Source: an uncultured Microbacteriaceae bacterium (GTDB lineage: Bacteria; Actinomycetota; Actinomycetes; Actinomycetales; Microbacteriaceae). Taken from it: a stretch of 64,000 nt of DNA. Where the stretch lies: positions 620,001 to 684,000 of the forward strand of contig CANKXX010000001.1 in NCBI GenBank assembly GCA_947487835.1, in the 5' to 3' direction. How positions within the stretch are numbered: the first letter of the stretch is position 1; each line of letters starts with the position of its first letter. Positions 18,181 to 25,807 of the stretch are shown here, piece by piece. Under the pieces are notes generated by a model. That model worked only from the letters and a program-made list of their open reading frames with translations. It was not told the origin of the DNA and ran no database searches. A program made the translations under genes and the position numbers.

Positions 18181-18801
18181 TCAGCCGCTGATCCGCGCCT
18201 CGACCCGGTCGACGAAGTCGCGGATGATGTCGACGGACTCGGGCGCATCCGGAAGCGCGTGCCCGTAGCCGTCGATCTCCGCGCGCTCGCCGCCGAGGGA
18301 GGCGATCCGGTCCACCACGACGTCGTACGCGTCGCTCGAGTGCCCCGTCACGGCGAGAGTCGCGACGTCGGCGAAGATGTCCGGGCTCAGGCCCGCCTCC
18401 CACGGCGGCCGCAGCAGGCGGAAGCGCTCGTTCGCCCGGATCTCCTGCTCCGTGCCGAAGGACGCGATGAAGTGCTCGACACGCGGCTCGCCGCGCACGA
18501 GGGAGAACGCCGACGGCTCGAACAGCACGAGCGACACGACGGTCGCGGGCGAGAGCTGCGCGGCACGGATCGCGGCGAGCGCGCCGTAGGAGTGGGCGAC
18601 CACGTGGGCGCCCTCCCCCGCCGCCTCGATCACGGCGTCCGCGTCGGCCTCGAAGTCGGTGGGCATGCGCTCCTCGCCCTCGCCGTAGCCGGGGAGGGCG
18701 AGGAAGTGCGTCTCCCGCCCGAAGTCGGCACCCGCCTGCACCGGCCAGGCGGCCTTCCCGCCGAGGTTCGAGCCATGGACGAAGACGATCGGCAGCGACA
18801 T
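18181..18801 (-). CDS. Small alpha/beta hydrolase
   Basis: A 206-aa cytoplasmic alpha/beta hydrolase. It starts PIVFVHGSN (oxyanion strand), has the nucleophile elbow AHSYGALA (S71) and the catalytic His in DGYGHALPD near the C-terminus. It is short for the fold, with a minimal cap. It lies 14 bp downstream of the SipW gene on the same strand and could be co-transcribed with the SipW operon, though nothing links it functionally. It converges with the VOC gene. Confidence 0.85.
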   Translation of the reverse strand: MSLPIVFVHGSNLGGKAAWPVQAGADFGRETHFLALPGYGEGEERMPTDFEADADAVIEAAGEGAHVVAHSYGALAAIRAAQLSPATVVSLVLFEPSAFSLVRGEPRVEHFIASFGTEQEIRANERFRLLRPPWEAGLSPDIFADVATLAVTGHSSDAYDVVVDRIASLGGERAEIDGYGHALPDAPESVDIIRDFVDRVEARISG

Positions 18802-18815
18802 AGGGCCAACCCTAA

Positions 18816-19502
18816 TCAGTCGGCCGCGACGTCGTACCCCCCACGCGCCCGGTCGCTGCGCCGACGGCGGGCGCCCGCGGCCGCGCCTCCGACGATCGAG
18901 TACGCCGCATAACCGAACAGGATCGCGGCCGCGCCGGTGACGATCCAGCGCCGGTTCTCCCCGGTCAGCACCGAGTTGACGTGCCCGAGCAGCGGCACGG
19001 CGTAGGCGACCCTCCCCTGCACCTGCTCCGGCAGGACCGCGGCGACGTCGGGATCGGGGTTGTTGTCGCCCTGCAGCACGTAGGCCGCCGTTCCGCCCGA
19101 CGTCGCCGTGATCGACACGATCCGGTGCGTCACGAGGGTCGGGTCGTCCGACCGGAACTGGTAGGTGACGACGTCGCCCACGGCGAGCTCGTCCGCGTCC
19201 ACGGGTTGCACGACCACCAGGGTGCCGGCCGGGAGCGTCGGCGCCATGGAGTTGGTGAGCACGGACAGCGGGGTCCACCCGTTCACGCGCGGCAGCACGA
19301 CCGTGGCGAGGGCGATGCCGATCACCGCGAGGAGCAGCGCCGCGCTCACCCCGAGGCGGATCGCCCCAAGCACCGCGCGCACCGACGAGCGCGGGGTTCG
19401 GGATGATGCTGTCGGCGTCGGGATCGGCGCCGGCGCCGGCGCCGCGACTTCGGTCGCAGTCCTCTGCGCCGGCGAGTTCTCGGACGCGAGTAGGTCAGTC
19501 AT
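18816..19502 (-). CDS. sipW: SipW-type signal peptidase I
   Basis: Membrane signal peptidase of the archaeal/ER-type (SipW) branch, which uses a Ser-His pair rather than Ser-Lys. A long Ala/Pro-rich cytoplasmic N-tail (residues 1-40) precedes a membrane helix (about 43-70). The catalytic Ser is in LTNSMAPTLPAG (S85), the His in LVTHRI (H126) and the GDNN box follows (D146). A second helix is near residues 190-208. In firmicutes SipW processes TasA; here the four upstream genes encode matching substrates. The gene start overlaps the end of the LAYTG gene by 8 bp. The gene name is by type, not proven orthology. Confidence 0.9.
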   Translation of the reverse strand: MTDLLASENSPAQRTATEVAAPAPAPIPTPTASSRTPRSSVRAVLGAIRLGVSAALLLAVIGIALATVVLPRVNGWTPLSVLTNSMAPTLPAGTLVVVQPVDADELAVGDVVTYQFRSDDPTLVTHRIVSITATSGGTAAYVLQGDNNPDPDVAAVLPEQVQGRVAYAVPLLGHVNSVLTGENRRWIVTGAAAILFGYAAYSIVGGAAAGARRRRSDRARGGYDVAAD

Positions 19503-20433
19503 CGGTGCTGCTCCTTGTGCGTGTGCGGGCCAGCGCCGCGCCGGCGCCGATCAGGAGTGCCGCGGCGAGCGGGGCCGCGGCGCCCGGGGCGGACCCGGTG
19601 TAGGCGAGGAATCCGTCGTGAGCGGTCGGCCCGTCGGATGCGGGGAACCTGTCAGTGTCGGGTGTCGCGGGTGCAGCTGCGGGCGTCGCGCTGGGCGCGG
19701 GCGGCCCGTCCTGTGCCACTTCCCCCGGCGCGGCGTCCGCTCCACAGCCGGCGTCGGGCAGCGGGCCGGCCGTCGCCTCCCGCATCGCGACGACGAGCGT
19801 CAGCGCGGCGGACTCCCGCTGGCCGGTGCTGCCCGTGACGTCGGCCATGGCGAAGCGGAAACCGAACCGGGCGGTCTCGCCGGGCTGCAGCGTGCCGGGT
19901 TCGAGTAGAACCGTGCAGGACGAGAGCTCGGCGAAGGGGATCGGCGTCGCTTCCGCGTCCCCGTCCTCGTCCCTGTCCTCGTTCCTGTCCTCCCAGGCGG
20001 TCAGCGTGACCGCCTCGGCGAAGTCGGGCGACGCCTCGGCGATGTCGCCAACGCTGATGCGCAGGTCGGCGGGCATCGGTGCAGGGTTGCGCACCCAGAG
20101 CTCGGTGATCACCTCGGCGCCCGGGACGAGCGCGTCGCCGGTCCCGATCAGCGCCCCACGCAGGCCGGGCGTGAAGTGCACGCCGTCGCTGCTCACGAGG
20201 ACCTCGATGGGAGCCGCGGGTGCTGCAGCGGCGGCGGAACCGGCCGAGAGGGGCAGGACCGCGTCGGCACACAGGAGGGCCACCAGGGCGAGACCCGCGC
20301 GAGCGATGAGGATCCCGGACCGGCCGGTCCGGTGCGCAGGGGTGATGGGTGCAGGGGTGATGGGTGCAGGGGTGGTGGGCGCAGGGGTGGTGGGCGCAGG
20401 GGTGGTGGGCGCGGTGCCGCCGGTGCGGGTCAC
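19495..20433 (-). CDS. LAYTG-anchored secreted protein in SipW operon
   Basis: A 312-aa protein of unknown fold. A GTG start overlaps the previous stop (GTGA). The N-terminus has a Thr/Pro/Ala repeat tail ahead of a hydrophobic segment (about 46-66) ending SAAAAAP, an unusually long signal peptide. The middle (75-230) looks like a beta-sandwich resembling camelysin/TasA-type domains (ITELWVRNPAPMPADLRI). A Pro/Ala linker leads to LAYTG (276-280), a hydrophobic helix and a RTRTRSS tail, a class E-type sorting signal. In the operon it would be the wall-anchored base or cap for the TasA-like proteins; this role is inference. Confidence 0.82.
   Translation of the reverse strand: MTRTGGTAPTTPAPTTPAPTTPAPITPAPITPAHRTGRSGILIARAGLALVALLCADAVLPLSAGSAAAAAPAAPIEVLVSSDGVHFTPGLRGALIGTGDALVPGAEVITELWVRNPAPMPADLRISVGDIAEASPDFAEAVTLTAWEDRNEDRDEDGDAEATPIPFAELSSCTVLLEPGTLQPGETARFGFRFAMADVTGSTGQRESAALTLVVAMREATAGPLPDAGCGADAAPGEVAQDGPPAPSATPAAAPATPDTDRFPASDGPTAHDGFLAYTGSAPGAAAPLAAALLIGAGAALARTRTRSSTDD
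20336..20410 (-). repeat. 15-bp coding tandem repeat (TPAPT/I)
   Basis: Five near-identical 15-bp units at the extreme N-terminus of the LAYTG protein. Repeat number could vary by slippage and would change the length of the cytoplasmic tail of the signal peptide. Confidence 0.85.
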
Positions 20434-21662
20434 GAGCGCACCGTCACGGCGAAGGCCTGGGCGGCCGAACCGTCGCAGGCGGCAAGGGTAAGCGGCCGCG
20501 CCGCGTCGCCATCCGCCGGGGTCGGCGGCACGGTGACACAGGTGCCCGTGGCACGCGAGACGATGCTCGTCGTGCCGTCGGTCCCGGCGCGGAGGGTCCA
20601 GTGCTGCGCCTCGGCGGCGGAGTCGGCCGCAGTCGTGCGCAGGTCGGCGCCGTCGGCCGTCCAGGCGCGGGCCGGATCCGACGCGCTCAGGATGCGGGTG
20701 TACCCGCCCTCGTCCTCGGGCAGCAGCCAGCCCTGTCCTGCCGAGCCGTCACAGGGCGCGACCAGGACGGCGGGATCGGTGCCCTCTGTGGCGCCGGCGA
20801 TCGCGGCGCAGCGCACCGTTCCCGCAGCCGTGATGACGTACGCGGGGCCGATGGAGTCGGAAGCAGGTGCCGCATCGGAGTCCGGCGCTGAGTCAGAGTC
20901 GGAGTCGGAGTCGGAGTCGGAGTCGGAGTCAAGCGCCGCTGCGGGCTCCTCAGTGCTCGAGGCCTCGGCCGATCCTGCGTCCGCCGTCCCCTCCGCCGTC
21001 GCGTCGGGCGAAGGCTCCGGCGAGGGCTCGGACCGCTCCATCGACACGGGCTTGATGGGCGCGGGCATCGGCGTGACCTCGCCCCCAGCGCCCTGCCGGG
21101 CGACGGACTGAATGGCCCGGGCCCGCGCCTCGTGCGTCCAGGAGGCGAAGGAGGAGGTCAGCCGGAGGGTCGCCACCGCGCTGTCGCCGGGAAAGGCCGC
21201 GACGTCGGCCGCGGAGATGACCGAGCGGATGCAGTACACCGTCGACTCCGTGGGGGCGAGGGACCCCGTGACGGCGGGCAGGATCGGCCAGTCGACGGGA
21301 GTCACCCCGCTCGGCACGGGCGTCGCCGCGGTGCAGTCGGCCGCGTCCGCGACGGTCCAGACGCTCACCTTCACCGCGCGGGCGACATTGTTCGCGGCTT
21401 CCGCGCCCAGCTGGAGGGTGTACGGGGCCGGCACCGTGCCGGTGTTCCGCACCCTGACGGGCGCGACGGCCACACGGGACGCCTCGGAGGGCCCGAAGAC
21501 GACGGCGAGCGCCTCGAACCCGGACGCGGCGAACTGCACCCGCCCGGCGGTGACGGTCCCCGTGGCGGTGGCCCGGGAGCTCCAGAGCGCGCTCACCGCG
21601 GTCGGCAGCGCGACGACGAGCACGAGCGCGAGGGCGATGCCCGCGATGATCCGGGCCCTCAT
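20430..21662 (-). CDS. TasA/camelysin-like exported protein with lectin-like C-terminus
   Basis: A 410-aa SipW-type substrate. The N-terminus (residues 1-31) is a hydrophobic export signal ending ALWSSRATATG, the W-containing cleavage context of SipW clients. Residues about 32-190 form the TasA-like beta domain (VRNTGTVPAPYTLQL). A Pro/Glu/Ser/Asp linker includes a (DS)n run near residue 245. The C-terminal 130 residues have three spaced QGW, QHW and QAF motifs with Cys residues, the pattern of a ricin B-type beta-trefoil. Both ends overlap neighbouring genes by 4 bp. It could tether the fibre to glycans; binding is inference. Confidence 0.85.
   Translation of the reverse strand: MRARIIAGIALALVLVVALPTAVSALWSSRATATGTVTAGRVQFAASGFEALAVVFGPSEASRVAVAPVRVRNTGTVPAPYTLQLGAEAANNVARAVKVSVWTVADAADCTAATPVPSGVTPVDWPILPAVTGSLAPTESTVYCIRSVISAADVAAFPGDSAVATLRLTSSFASWTHEARARAIQSVARQGAGGEVTPMPAPIKPVSMERSEPSPEPSPDATAEGTADAGSAEASSTEEPAAALDSDSDSDSDSDSDSAPDSDAAPASDSIGPAYVITAAGTVRCAAIAGATEGTDPAVLVAPCDGSAGQGWLLPEDEGGYTRILSASDPARAWTADGADLRTTAADSAAEAQHWTLRAGTDGTTSIVSRATGTCVTVPPTPADGDAARPLTLAACDGSAAQAFAVTVRS
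20890..20931 (-). repeat. Hexanucleotide repeat encoding a Ser-Asp run
   Basis: Seven consecutive GAGTC(G/A) units on the + strand encode a Ser-Asp dipeptide run, similar in spirit to Sdr stalks of staphylococcal surface proteins. The unit is in phase with the codons, so copy changes would alter stalk length without frameshift. Confidence 0.9.
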
Positions 21663-22348
21663 GAGGAGCGCTCCTGCGTCGCCTCGAAGGTCATGACGAA
21701 GCCGGCCGATCCGCCCTGCACCGAGGACGGGGAAGCCAGATCGAGTCGCACCTCGAGGCAGGCGGCCAGCTCGGCACCGGGCGCCAACGACGAGAGCGGC
21801 GACGGCGTAAAGAAGCCGTCGAGCGGGAAATGCTCTGCGCCGGGCGGCTGAGCCGCGCAGCTCGTTCCCGGCGTAACGGGGGTGACCGACACGGCGAGCG
21901 AGCCGGCCAGGCCGTTGACGTCCGCGGTGACGGCGGTTCCGGCAACCCGCACGCCGACGGGCGTCGTGCCGGTGTTGCGCAGCGTCAGGGGCGCCAGCAC
22001 GGACTGGCCCGGCGCGAGGGTGCCGAGGCCGAGGCCCGCGAGCACGTGATCCGTCTCTCCGTTGATCGTGAGCCCGGTGGAGCCGGAGACGAGCGTGGGG
22101 CCGGTCGCCTCGGTGGACGCGGTCCACAGGGCGAAGGTCGACCCCGTCCCGGTGAGGACGACGCCCGTACCGAGCGCGAGGAGCGCGGTCGCCGCGAGGA
22201 GCGTGCGGGTGCTCGCACCACGGGCGGCGTGGTGGGTCTCGTGGCGGGTTTCAGCCACGTGGCGCGGAGCGCGCCTGCGCAGCACCGGCCGCCCGCCGGT
22301 TCGCCGCACGGCCACGTGTCGCGGTCCGTGCTCGCTCGTCCTGGTCAT
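21659..22348 (-). CDS. TasA/camelysin-like exported protein
   Basis: A 229-aa SipW-type client. A long basic N-region (about residues 1-45, rich in Arg and His) precedes the hydrophobic core LLAATALLALGTGVVLTG and the FALWTAS cleavage context. The mature domain is a beta-sandwich with LTLRNTGTTPVGVRV, the DUF4352/TasA-like strand that recurs in the neighbouring proteins. A GGGGGGAG site lies about 9 nt before the ATG. The stop overlaps the next gene (ATGA), so it is translated together with the lectin-tailed protein. It is separated from the first gene of the operon by a strong hairpin. Confidence 0.85.
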   Translation of the reverse strand: MTRTSEHGPRHVAVRRTGGRPVLRRRAPRHVAETRHETHHAARGASTRTLLAATALLALGTGVVLTGTGSTFALWTASTEATGPTLVSGSTGLTINGETDHVLAGLGLGTLAPGQSVLAPLTLRNTGTTPVGVRVAGTAVTADVNGLAGSLAVSVTPVTPGTSCAAQPPGAEHFPLDGFFTPSPLSSLAPGAELAACLEVRLDLASPSSVQGGSAGFVMTFEATQERSS

Positions 22349-22386
22349 TCCCACCACTCCCCCCGGGTGTCCTGTTCCGTCGTGCT

Positions 22387-22426
22387 CCGGCGGATGCGGG
22401 CGACGGTCGCCGCCCGCATCCGCCGG
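22387..22426 (-). terminator. Intra-operon hairpin between the first and second TasA-like genes
   Basis: A perfect 16-bp stem (left arm CCGGCGGATGCGGGCG) with an 8-nt loop starts 5 bp after the stop of the first gene. There is no T-run. It is placed to terminate most transcripts or stabilise the upstream message, giving more of the first protein than of the rest. Confidence 0.7.
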
Positions 22427-22431
22427 CGGTG

Positions 22432-23004
22432 CTACCTGACCTGCTGCAGCGTGACCCTGGTGTTGCTCAGGTCGATGGCCCGGTTCTGGAACGCGGTGCC
22501 CGAGACCGTGCTGGGGAACGCGATGGTGGCGGTGTAGACGACGGAGGAAACCCCGTCGGCGGCCTTCACGGAGTAGCTGCCGTCCGCGTTCATCGGGACC
22601 GCCGTGCCGTTGATCGTGAGGGCGGTGGTGTAGCGCAGGGCGTCGCGGAAGTCCGCGTTCGCGCCGTCGGCCATCAGGGACAGCGGGTCGATGCTGAGCT
22701 TGGCCTTCAGGTTCTTGCCGGTCGCGTGCACGGTGGCCTTCTGCACGACCTCGAGCGTGTCGCCGGGGACGATCGCGTACGCGCCGATCTCCGACGTGGG
22801 GATCGTGCGCGGTCCGCCGGCGAGATCGGCGGAGACGTCGCGCCAGGTCGCCTGGGTCAGCGGGTCCATCGACAGCTCCCCGGATCGCACCGGGCCGGCC
22901 ACGACGGTCTGCGACGAGCTCCAGAGGGCGAACGTTCCGCCGCCGCCGAGCAGGAGGGCGACTCCGGCCGCGCCGGCGATCGCACCCTTGGTGAGCTTGT
23001 TCAT
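22432..23004 (-). CDS. TasA-like alternate-signal exported protein, first gene of SipW operon
   Basis: A 190-aa protein of the family exported by SipW-type peptidases (alternate signal-mediated exported proteins). The short N-terminus MNKLTKGAIAGAAGV leads into GGGGTFALWSSSQ, the canonical SipW cleavage context. The mature part is a beta-rich domain with LSIDPLSLMADG and a C-terminal FQNRAIDLSNTRVTLQQVR. It has no anchor, so it is probably released or polymerised; it is the likely major subunit, being first and followed by a hairpin. An AAGAGGA site precedes the ATG. Confidence 0.87.
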   Translation of the reverse strand: MNKLTKGAIAGAAGVALLLGGGGTFALWSSSQTVVAGPVRSGELSMDPLTQATWRDVSADLAGGPRTIPTSEIGAYAIVPGDTLEVVQKATVHATGKNLKAKLSIDPLSLMADGANADFRDALRYTTALTINGTAVPMNADGSYSVKAADGVSSVVYTATIAFPSTVSGTAFQNRAIDLSNTRVTLQQVR

Positions 23005-23197
23005 TGCACATTCCTCTTCCGCACCGCCTGCGGTGCCTTGCGTGTTCCAGCGACCACTTCGGTCGTCGGGTCTGGTTTTCTGCCGCTCGCGCGGCACGTC
23101 GACGGAATCGCCGACGCGTGGGACCCCGCTCGGATCCCTGTGTGACGGGGTGCGACCGGCGTCATCGTGCTTGGGTGGACGCCGCGCATTCCCCGCT
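23005..23197 (-). promoter_or_regulatory. Structured 5' leader of the SipW operon
   Basis: From the predicted transcription start (about 23198) to the first gene is a leader of roughly 190 nt with serial small hairpins: 23123-23128/23146-23151, 23081-23086/23091-23096 (TGCCGC / GCGGCA), 23051-23055/23061-23065 and 23021-23027/23030-23036. No open reading frame in it is convincing. Such a leader could stabilise the mRNA or control translation. It accounts for most of the 388-bp gap here. Confidence 0.4.
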
Positions 23198-23204
23198 GAA
23201 GAAA

Positions 23205-23233
23205 ACACTAGGGGGGACAGACAGACTTGTCTG
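23205..23233 (-). promoter_or_regulatory. Predicted promoter of the SipW operon
   Basis: Reading leftwards, a -35 hexamer CAGACA (23233-23228, four of six consensus bases) and a -10 hexamer TAGTGT (23210-23205) are separated by exactly 17 bp. The site lies about 200 bp before the first TasA-like gene. Confidence 0.5.
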
Positions 23234-23236
23234 TCC
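23215..23236. promoter_or_regulatory. Palindromic operator candidate over the -35 site
   Basis: GGACAGACA and TGTCTGTCC form a perfect 9-bp inverted repeat with a 4-bp centre, covering the -35 hexamer and the spacer. A repressor bound here would block the polymerase. Confidence 0.5.
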
Positions 23237-23243
23237 TCACCGC

Positions 23244-23260
23244 TCCCCCAGTTGAGGGGA
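23244..23260. promoter_or_regulatory. Upstream palindrome, possible activator site
   Basis: TCCCC and GGGGA flank CAGTTGA, a 17-bp dyad centred about 54 bp upstream of the predicted transcription start. This is the usual place for an activator, and the C-run/G-run pattern resembles LuxR-type sites; that resemblance is a guess. Confidence 0.35.
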
Positions 23261-23392
23261 CACTTAATTGGCCGCTGATCAGCACGGGGGCGTGCCGACG
23301 ACGCCCCAGCGGCGCCCCCGCCCGGGGCGCCGCCGCGTCCTACGACCCGGGGTGCCGTCGCGTTCGGCCGCCGCAGCGCTACCCTGTCGAGC

Positions 23393-24379
23393 ATGTCGAT
23401 GGATGCGCGACTGACGGACTGGCTGCTGGACTCGGACCCGGCCCTGCGCTGGCGGGTCGAGCGCGACCTGGTGGGGGCGCCCGGCCACGTCTGGCAGGCG
23501 ACCCGGGCCCGGGTCGCCTCGGAGGGCTTCGGCGCCCGGCTGCTCGCCGCGCAGGACGCCGACGGCCAGTGGGCCGGCGGCGCCTACTTCCCCGGCGACT
23601 TCCGCGGCCCGGACCCCGCAGACGAGGAGGGGCAGCCCTACACGGCGACGACGTGGTCGCTGAACACCCTGCGCGACTTCGGGCTCGATCCCGCGGTGCT
23701 CGCCGGGACCGCCGGGCTGCTCGCCGAGAACAGCCGGTGGGAGTACGAGGACCTGCCGTACTGGGGTGGCGAGGTCGACTGCTGCATCAACGCCTTCACG
23801 CTCGCCAACGGGGCGTGGCTCGGGGCGGACGTCACGGGGCTCGCGTCCTGGTTCGTCGAGCACCGACTGGCCGACGGCGGCTGGAACTGCGAGTGGGTCG
23901 AGGGCTCCGTCCGGTCGTCGTTCCACTCGACCCTCAACAGCCTGAAGGGCATCCTCTTCTACGAGAGCACGACCGGAGGCGACGCTGCGCTGCGGCAGGC
24001 CCGCCGGGCGGGTGAGGAGTACCTGCTCGAGCGCCGGCTGCTCCGGCGTCTCGGCACCGGTGAGCTGGTCGGGTCGTGGGCGACGCACCACGCCTACCCG
24101 TTCCGCTGGGTCTACAGCGCCCTGAATGCCGTGGACTACTTCCGCGCCGCCGCGCTGCACGACGGCACCGCGCCTGATCCCCGACTGGCGGACGCGGTCG
24201 AGGTCATCCGGGCTGCGCGCCGGCCGGACGGCACCTGGCTGCAGGAGCGCCGGCACCCGGGCCGGACCTGGTTCGAGATCGACGTGCCGCCGGGCGAGCC
24301 GTCGCCGTGGCTCACGTTCTTCGCGATCCGGGTGCTCGACTGGTGGGACGCGCGTCCCGGCGCAGGCGTGGAGCGCTAG
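23393..24379 (+). CDS. Squalene cyclase/prenyltransferase-fold (alpha-alpha barrel) protein
   Basis: A 328-aa protein with repeated helix pairs and Q-W-like segments (LLAAQDADGQWAGG, LADGGWNCEW, RRPDGTWLQERR), the pattern of terpenoid-cyclase/prenyltransferase toroids. It is half the length of a squalene-hopene cyclase and lacks a DxDD box, so it is not a canonical cyclase. No signal peptide is present. It is a single gene, overlapping the end of ribF by 4 bp tail to tail. The substrate is unknown. Confidence 0.75.
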   Translation: MSMDARLTDWLLDSDPALRWRVERDLVGAPGHVWQATRARVASEGFGARLLAAQDADGQWAGGAYFPGDFRGPDPADEEGQPYTATTWSLNTLRDFGLDPAVLAGTAGLLAENSRWEYEDLPYWGGEVDCCINAFTLANGAWLGADVTGLASWFVEHRLADGGWNCEWVEGSVRSSFHSTLNSLKGILFYESTTGGDAALRQARRAGEEYLLERRLLRRLGTGELVGSWATHHAYPFRWVYSALNAVDYFRAAALHDGTAPDPRLADAVEVIRAARRPDGTWLQERRHPGRTWFEIDVPPGEPSPWLTFFAIRVLDWWDARPGAGVER

Positions 24380-25305
24380 GCCAGGATGCGGCGCACGCGC
24401 TCCACGTCGTGGCGCATCTGCGCGATGAGCGGCCCGATGCCCTCGTAGGCGACCTGGCCGCGGATGCGGGACACGAAGGCGACGTCCACGATGTGGTCGT
24501 AGAGGTCGAGGTCCTCGTCGAGCACGTACGCCTCGACCTGCTTGGGCGGCACGCCCTCGAACGTCGGATTGCTGCCGACGGAGATGGCGGCGGGATACCG
24601 CCTGCCGTCGTCGGTGAGCCAGCCCGCGTAGACACCGTCGGCGGGGATCAGGCCCTCGGACTCGGGCGACAGGTTCGCGGTCGGGAAGCCGAGCTCGCGG
24701 CCGCGCTTCGCTCCGTGCACGACGACACCGCGCACGGAGGGCGAGCGGCCGAGCAGCGTGGCCGCGGCGCCCACCTCGCCCGCGGTGAGCAGGTCGCGGA
24801 TCCAGGTGGACGAGGCCCTCCTGTGGTGGTCCGGGCGCACGTCGCCGACCGTCTGCACGCGGAAGCCGTGCTCCGCGCCGAGCTGGGCGAGGGTCTCCAC
24901 CGTGCCGGCCCCGCGCGCGCCGAAGCGGAAGTCCTCCCCCACGAGCACGAGCCGCGCCGACAGGGCGTCGACGAGGATCTTCTCCACGAACTCCCGCGGG
25001 GTGAGGGAGGAGAGCGCCTCGTCGAAGGGCAGCAGCACCGTCGTGTCGACGCCCACCTCGCCGAGCAGCGCGACCTTCTGCGGGTTGCTCACGAGCGGCG
25101 GCGGGCAGGATCCGGGCGAGAGGAGGGCGAGCGGGTGCCGGTCGAACGTGACGACCGTGGACACGAGGCCCTCCGCCCGGGCGAGATCGACGAGCCGGCC
25201 GAGCACGGCGCGGTGCCCGGCGTGCACGCCGTCGAACTTGCCGATGCTCACAGCGGACGGGCCGTAGCCCGCCGGGATGTCTTCCAGCGTCTCGTACAGG
25301 CGCAC
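24376..25305 (-). CDS. ribF: Bifunctional riboflavin kinase / FAD synthetase
   Basis: Makes FMN from riboflavin and FAD from FMN. The N-terminal nucleotidyltransferase domain has SIGKFDGVHAGH (HxGH at 28-31) and a later STWIRDLL segment (ISSTxxR-like). The C-terminal kinase domain begins HGAKRGRELGFPTANL with the PTAN motif and has DGVYAGW. The length of 309 aa is standard. It follows truB and two small membrane protein genes on the same strand, the usual truB-ribF neighbourhood. Confidence 0.97.
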   Translation of the reverse strand: MRLYETLEDIPAGYGPSAVSIGKFDGVHAGHRAVLGRLVDLARAEGLVSTVVTFDRHPLALLSPGSCPPPLVSNPQKVALLGEVGVDTTVLLPFDEALSSLTPREFVEKILVDALSARLVLVGEDFRFGARGAGTVETLAQLGAEHGFRVQTVGDVRPDHHRRASSTWIRDLLTAGEVGAAATLLGRSPSVRGVVVHGAKRGRELGFPTANLSPESEGLIPADGVYAGWLTDDGRRYPAAISVGSNPTFEGVPPKQVEAYVLDEDLDLYDHIVDVAFVSRIRGQVAYEGIGPLIAQMRHDVERVRRILA

Positions 25306-25308
25306 CGG

Positions 25309-25764
25309 TCAGGCCGTCCCTCGAACCGCCGACGCGGCGGCGGGCGCCACGGACCGCGGGCGGTGCTTCGCGAGCCACACCATCCCCAGCACGGGCAGGA
25401 CCAGCGGCACGAAGACGTAGCCGCGCCCGAACACCGACCAGACGGTGTCATGCGGGAACAGCGCGGGGTCGGCCAGGCTCAGCACGCCGACGACGAGCAC
25501 GCCGAGCAGCTCGAACGTGATCGTGCCCCAGGCGACGCGGTACCAGGCGGCGTGCGACACCGCGCTGCGGCCCGGCGCGATCAGCGCGACGGTCGCCACG
25601 ATGTAGACGACAGCGGCGAGGGCGGAGAGCGAGTAGGCGAGCGGCGCCTCACCGAACTTCGTGAGGATCTGGACGGCGGAACGGCCGGTGGCCGCGAGGG
25701 CGAGGAAACCGTAGACGACGATCAGGACTCGACCGATCCCGGTCACGCGCGCGCTGTTAGCCAT
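25309..25764 (-). CDS. Four-helix integral membrane protein
   Basis: A 151-aa protein with helices at about residues 10-27, 40-62, 78-100 and 118-138 and a short basic-Ala tail. The ATG at 25764 gives the cleanest N-terminus; an ATG at 25797 would add 11 residues. It sits 3 bp before ribF on the same strand and after another small membrane protein gene. I do not recognise a functional family. Confidence 0.75.
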   Translation of the reverse strand: MANSARVTGIGRVLIVVYGFLALAATGRSAVQILTKFGEAPLAYSLSALAAVVYIVATVALIAPGRSAVSHAAWYRVAWGTITFELLGVLVVGVLSLADPALFPHDTVWSVFGRGYVFVPLVLPVLGMVWLAKHRPRSVAPAAASAVRGTA

Positions 25765-25807
25765 GTCCCATCCATTATCGCCTACCCGGCTGGGCACGGC
25801 CGCCGCC

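Noticed and set aside
23004-23255. Small frame in the SipW operon leader
   Set aside because: It overlaps the predicted promoter and hairpins and has no codon bias; the leader role explains the region.
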